Shown here: one piece after another, positions 60,784 to 64,000 of the stretch
Layout: each line of letters starts with the position of its first letter
How positions within the stretch are numbered: the first letter of the stretch is position 1
Assembly (NCBI GenBank): GCA_027494015.1
Contig: JAOSJP010000039.1
Coordinates: 74,926-138,925 of the forward strand
DNA: 64,000 nucleotides
Source: Anaerolineae bacterium
GTDB taxonomy: Bacteria > Chloroflexota > Anaerolineae > Aggregatilineales > Aggregatilineaceae
Reading direction: 5' to 3'
Translations under genes and position numbers: made by a program
Notes under the pieces: generated by a model
Databases searched by the model: none
What the model was told of the DNA's origin: nothing
Seen by the model: only the letters and a program-made list of their open reading frames with translations

Positions 60784-62325
60784 TTATTGGGGTCTCTCAG
60801 CCGCGCTGATGGCCGCGGCGGCATCGAAGTCCTCCCGGAGATGCTTGTACAAAGTCCGAAACAGATGAAAAATCGCCTGGTACGCTGCGTGGTGCTCAGG
60901 ATGGGGCTGGTACACCGTTTTGATCTGGACGATTCGCTTGAGCGTGTCCTGAAGATTGGGGAATAGTCCCAGACCCGCGCCGACCAGGATGGCGTCGCCA
61001 AAGGGCGCGCCGATGGGCGCTTCTGGCAGCAGTATCGGGACGCCCAGAACATCGGCCTTTATCTGGTTCCAGAGGGCGCTGCGCGTCCCTCCCCCGACCG
61101 AGCGCAATTTCTTCATCGTCACTCCAGCCTCTTCAGCCGTCTGGATGTTGTGCAGCATGGCGAAGACCGTCCCTTCCAAAATGGCCCGAATGATCGCGCC
61201 CCGCGATGTCGCCAGAGACAGCCCGAACAGGACGCCCCTGGCGTTGGTGTGCCACAAGGGGGACCGCTCGCCCATCATATAGGGCAGGAAGATGACGCCG
61301 TCGCTTCCTGGCGAGACTCGCGCGGCCTGCTGAGTCAGCAGATCGAATACGTCAGCGTCCAGCAGCGCGCTGGCCTGCTGCTCGATCAGCCCGAACTGCT
61401 CGCAATACCAGTTGAGGCTCGCTCCCGACGCAACGATGGCCCCCACCAGCAGATGAATATCGGGGACTACGTGGGGAATGGCGATCAGGCTCGGCTCGGT
61501 CATACCGCTCTTATTCGGGATCATGAGCACGGTCGAGGTTCCGGTCATTTCGGCGGCGGTTCCGGCATCTGCAACGCCGGCTTCAAGAGCCGCCGCCACC
61601 GCGTCAATCATGCCCACCATCACCGGCGTGCCCGGACGCAAGCCCGTCGCCTGCGCTGCGCTGGCTGTGACCTCTCCCAGCACGTGATGGGCAGGGCAGC
61701 ACGCTGGCAGTTGAGCCATGTCTATGCCGCACGCTTCGCACATTTCCGCCGACCATTCGCCGCTCTCGCGCTGCCACAGTTGCATCAGCGCGGCGTGCGT
61801 GGGGTCAACGGCAATCTGCCCGGTCAGGCGATAATTGATGTAGCCATTCACCTGGACGAACTGGTGTGTCTGGGCCAGCAGGTGCGGCTCGTGGTTCCTG
61901 AACCACAGGACTTTCGCCGCCAGGAAGTAAGGGTCTGGGCGGTTGCCTGTGATCTGGAACACGCGATCAAAGCCGAGGGAGTCCTTAAGTTGCTGGGCCT
62001 CGGCTTCGGCGCGACGATCCATCCAGATCAGGGCGGGGCGCAGCACCCGCCCCAGGTGATCGAGTGCGATCAGGGCAGGGGCCTGCGAGCTGACCGCCAG
62101 GCCTGCCACCCGGTCGGGCGCGCCGGGCGTCTGGGCGAGAACCGCCTGCACCACAGCACATACCGCACCCCACCAGTCTTCAGGATGCTGCTCAACCCAT
62201 CCCGGCTTCAGGTAGTGCGTCCGGTAGCTCGCCTGGTGAACGGCTTCAACCTGCCCGTCCTGGCCAATCAACGCGGCTTTGGCCGCTGTGGTTCCTACGT
62301 CAATACCCAGCAGCAAATCGGCCAT
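60784..62325 (-). CDS. FGGY-family carbohydrate kinase (xylulokinase/gluconokinase-like)
   Basis: A 513-residue sugar kinase. The N-terminal FGGY domain opens LLLGIDVGTTAAKAALIGQD (phosphate-1 motif) and has WWGAVCAVVQAV, then WMDRRAEAEA. The C-terminal domain has MTGTSTVLMIPN (phosphate-2) and GVIFLPYMMGERSPLW. LRSVGGGTRSALWNQIKADVLGVPI is the conserved FGGY_2 signature and adenosine region. It phosphorylates a pentulose, gluconate or similar sugar with ATP. The exact sugar is not told by sequence. ATG 62325 is upstream of a repeat region; no transporter or regulator is adjacent. Confidence 0.88.
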   Translation of the reverse strand: MADLLLGIDVGTTAAKAALIGQDGQVEAVHQASYRTHYLKPGWVEQHPEDWWGAVCAVVQAVLAQTPGAPDRVAGLAVSSQAPALIALDHLGRVLRPALIWMDRRAEAEAQQLKDSLGFDRVFQITGNRPDPYFLAAKVLWFRNHEPHLLAQTHQFVQVNGYINYRLTGQIAVDPTHAALMQLWQRESGEWSAEMCEACGIDMAQLPACCPAHHVLGEVTASAAQATGLRPGTPVMVGMIDAVAAALEAGVADAGTAAEMTGTSTVLMIPNKSGMTEPSLIAIPHVVPDIHLLVGAIVASGASLNWYCEQFGLIEQQASALLDADVFDLLTQQAARVSPGSDGVIFLPYMMGERSPLWHTNARGVLFGLSLATSRGAIIRAILEGTVFAMLHNIQTAEEAGVTMKKLRSVGGGTRSALWNQIKADVLGVPILLPEAPIGAPFGDAILVGAGLGLFPNLQDTLKRIVQIKTVYQPHPEHHAAYQAIFHLFRTLYKHLREDFDAAAAISAAERPQ

Positions 62326-62590
62326 TGCAGCAATCTCCTGTGTGTCGGCAGCTTTCTGGTGCTGCCGTCCAATTCTGGCGCGGAGCAGGCGTGGCGATGA
62401 CAGGGCATGTTGTCATCAAGGGAACAGTCAGCCGCGCTATCATTCATTGTGCCGGGAATGACAGCGCCCGGCAACCCCAAGAGACGGAGGCTCGGCGGGG
62501 GAACTAATGGAGGAACCAATTCAAATCCGCATGATCAGAGGTTTTCAGTCCTGAGTGGTGAGTCGTGAGTCGTAAAGATTGTCCTGTGCT

Positions 62591-62748
62591 CTAGAGCGTG
62601 TTATGAACTTGGTACCCTTGACAAGGGAGAGGGGCGCTCTGTTTACCTCACCCCCTGGCCCCGCTGCGCTCGGCCTTTCCCCCTCTCCATGCATGGAGAG
62701 GGGGCGGCGAGGCGCGCCAGCGCCGAGACGGGGGTGAGGTAAACCAGG
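62591..62748. mobile_element. MITE-like element, left part, interrupted
   Basis: It starts CTAGAGCGTGTTATGAAC, identical over 18 bases to the left end at 18229, and runs through a large palindrome to AAACCAGG. At that point the element at 18229 continues with AGCTACCC, but here IS sequence takes over. Confidence 0.7.
62645..62740. repeat. Large palindromic dispersed repeat, copy 9
   Basis: The core of the interrupted MITE-like element, with ATGCAT in the hairpin loop. Confidence 0.85.
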
Positions 62749-62776
62749 TGAAGTGGACCCACAAAGCTGGACACCA

Positions 62777-63686
62777 TTATCGCATGGTTAAGGGGGATGT
62801 GCTGGCCGGATCAAACAGCCAAACGGCTTCAAACTCAGCCGGGGTGAGATAACCCAGCGCCGAGTGAATGCGTTTGGTCTGGTAGACATCCTCCACGAAA
62901 TGGCGGAGCTGGGTGTACGCCTCGGCAAAAGTGCGATAGTCCGCCAGGTAGATTTCATCCTCCTTGATGCTGCGCATGAGACGTTCGGCATAACCGTTCT
63001 GAGTGGGCTGTCCGGTAGCGGACATGCTGATGCGCACGCCGCGTGTGGTCAGCCGCTTGACATACTGTGCGGCACTGTATTGGACTGGTGCTGTGATGGA
63101 TGTCTGGCACGTGGTCATCCAGGGCGTCATCCAACGCGCCCAGCGTGAGTTGCTGGTCGAGCGTCCGGCGCAGGTCCCAGCCCCGGATGGCGCGCGTGAA
63201 CACATCCATGATGATCGCCAGATAGACCGCATCGGCAGGCAAGGAGACGTAGGTGATGTCGGCCACCCACACCTGGTCGGGACGGTCAACAGTCAACTGG
63301 CAGACCAGATTGGGATAACGCGGGTGACCGTGCTGGCTGTTGGTTGTCGTCCAGGTACGACGCGGGCGGCGCGCCTGGAGGTTCAGAGCATGCATCAGGC
63401 GCTGGACCCGTTTGCGGTTCACGACCAGACCATAGGGCACGCGCCGCAGTTGGTGCGTGATCCGGCGGCTGCCATACGTCGGCCACTGCCCGGCCTCCGT
63501 CGTGATGGCGGCCCGCAACGCGCGTTCATCCCGTCGCTGGGGGCGGCGATAGTACGTGCTGCGTGCCAGTCCCAGCACCTCACAGGCGGTGCGAACCGGC
63601 ACTCCGTGCTCCCCGTGTATCTGCATGGCTAGCGCTCGTTTCTGCTGCAGGGGGAGCTCAGCAGCCGCGAGACTTTTTTGCCGCAT
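62777..63686 (-). pseudogene. IS3-family transposase OrfB, frameshifted
   Basis: About 300 codons of a DDE (rve-type) transposase. The N-terminal HTH_21-like region (TYGSRRITHQLRR) and the first catalytic Asp in VWVADITYVSLPAD are intact. The frame is good to DDHVPDIHHS near 63090 and then shifts. The expected SDxGVQY, which carries the second catalytic Asp, is missing bases, and the sequence resumes as APVQYSAAQYVKRL in the next frame. The remainder keeps TQNGYAERLMRSIKEDEIYL (the E of DDE) and the HSALGYLTPAEFE tail. The loss of frame and of one catalytic residue should make this copy inactive. Confidence 0.75.
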
Positions 63687-63945
63687 CCAGTTCCATGCTC
63701 AGACGCCCCACCTTGCGCTCCAACTCGGCAATCCGCTGAGCACTCGCCGCTCGCTCGGACGCGCTCACGTCGCCCCCAAATGCCTGGGGCGCTCCTGCCA
63801 GAAACTCGTCTTTCCAGCGGTAGAACAGCGTATCCTTCAACCCGTGTTCCCGGCAGATCTCTGCTGCACTTTTTTGCCCGCTCAGGTATTGCAACACCAC
63901 CTCCGCCTTGAATTCCGGTGTAAATCGTCGTCGTGGCTTGCTCAT
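63658..63945 (-). CDS. IS3-family transposase OrfA (helix-turn-helix)
   Basis: A 95-residue DNA-binding protein. RRRFTPEFKAEVVLQYLSGQ and SAAEICREHGLKDTLFYRWK form the HTH_Tnp_1 domain, followed by a leucine-zipper-like coiled coil (IAELERKVGRLSMELDAAKK). Near its end AAAAAAG (63679-63673 on the minus strand) is the usual site of -1 ribosomal slippage that fuses OrfA to OrfB in this family. OrfA itself appears intact. Confidence 0.85.
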   Translation of the reverse strand: MSKPRRRFTPEFKAEVVLQYLSGQKSAAEICREHGLKDTLFYRWKDEFLAGAPQAFGGDVSASERAASAQRIAELERKVGRLSMELDAAKKSRGC

Positions 63946-64000
63946 TGTAGTTTCTCCCTTTTCTGGACTCTTGTTCTCTCTTTTCCCTGTGTCCAGTTTT

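Larger units (their letters stand above)
62326..62748. other. Intergenic region with a MITE-like element cut by an insertion sequence
   Basis: Short filler (62546-62590) is followed by the left end and core of a MITE-like element (62591-62748). The right part of that element is missing because an IS3-family element begins at 62749. Confidence 0.6.
62749..64000 (-). mobile_element. IS3-family insertion sequence, right end outside the window
   Basis: The left end begins TGAAGTGGACCCACAAAGCT followed by GGACACC. The last bases of the window, read on the minus strand, are AAAACTGGACACAGGG, sharing ACTGGACA/GCTGGACA with the left end, so the right terminal repeat probably lies just beyond 64000. 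It encodes overlapping orfA and orfB on the minus strand with a classic A6G slippage site between them. It sits in a MITE-like repeat. Confidence 0.75.

Noticed and set aside
1..64000. CRISPR arrays, tRNA or rRNA genes, prophage or plasmid functions
   Set aside because: No regularly spaced direct repeats, cloverleaf-forming segments with CCA-type ends, rRNA-like stretches, or phage/replication gene sets were seen. All repeats found are dispersed palindromes.

Overview
The window looks like bacterial chromosome from a GC-rich member of the Chloroflexota, probably an Anaerolineae-like lineage and probably assembled from a metagenome. The taxonomic call is an inference. It rests on high GC content, long hairpin-rich dispersed repeats between genes, LCP, patatin and pre-peptidase-type secreted proteins, and a Thermus/Nitrolancea-like nar cluster headed by a cytochrome c. 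No rRNA, tRNA, CRISPR or prophage was seen.

Layout, left to right. 0-5.2 kb: a truncated PP2C-like protein, a URO-D-family methyltransferase-like enzyme and a three-gene operon of unknown function. 5.6-8 kb: a KimA-like APC potassium/amino-acid permease and a methyltransferase. 8.5-18 kb: two divergent peptide-type ABC transporter operons, each with a binding protein and two permeases. Only one has an ATPase, a fusion of two ATP-binding domains. 18.7-22.9 kb: a patatin-like lipase, an LCP ligase, two tandem four-helix haem-copper-oxidase-like membrane proteins and an unknown membrane protein. 23.5-27.5 kb: two paralogous secreted multidomain proteins, the second frameshifted. 27.6-29.3 kb: a class II aldolase and a divergent DeoR regulator, with matching direct repeats near both genes.

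29.5-51.2 kb is a nitrogen block. It holds a NarL-type response regulator and PAS histidine kinase, an HPP-family membrane protein and cyanase. These are followed by a plus-strand cluster of dihaem cytochrome c, narG, narH, narJ, narI, an FmdE-like protein, a TDT-family channel, a lipoprotein cytochrome c and a CopD-like membrane protein. A CDP-alcohol phosphatidyltransferase-like gene and glutamate synthase gltB-gltD (minus strand) complete it. Nitrate or nitrite redox chemistry in the nar cluster, cyanate breakdown to ammonium, and glutamate synthesis by GltBD would fit together.

51.8-62.3 kb: a pair of genes carrying three copies of one unrecognised membrane domain, then a glycogen set (glgC, debranching enzyme, stand-alone CBM48 protein). 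These are followed by a lipoprotein papain-like peptidase with an anchored partner, an orphan histidine-kinase-dimerisation-like protein lacking its histidine, and an FGGY sugar kinase. The right edge is an IS3-family element with a broken transposase, inserted into a small repeat element.

The intergenic DNA holds at least three families of palindromic repeats that are assembled from exchangeable modules. One member is bounded by inverted repeats and flanked by CTAG duplications, and a matching unoccupied site lies elsewhere in the window, so it appears to be a MITE-like mobile element.
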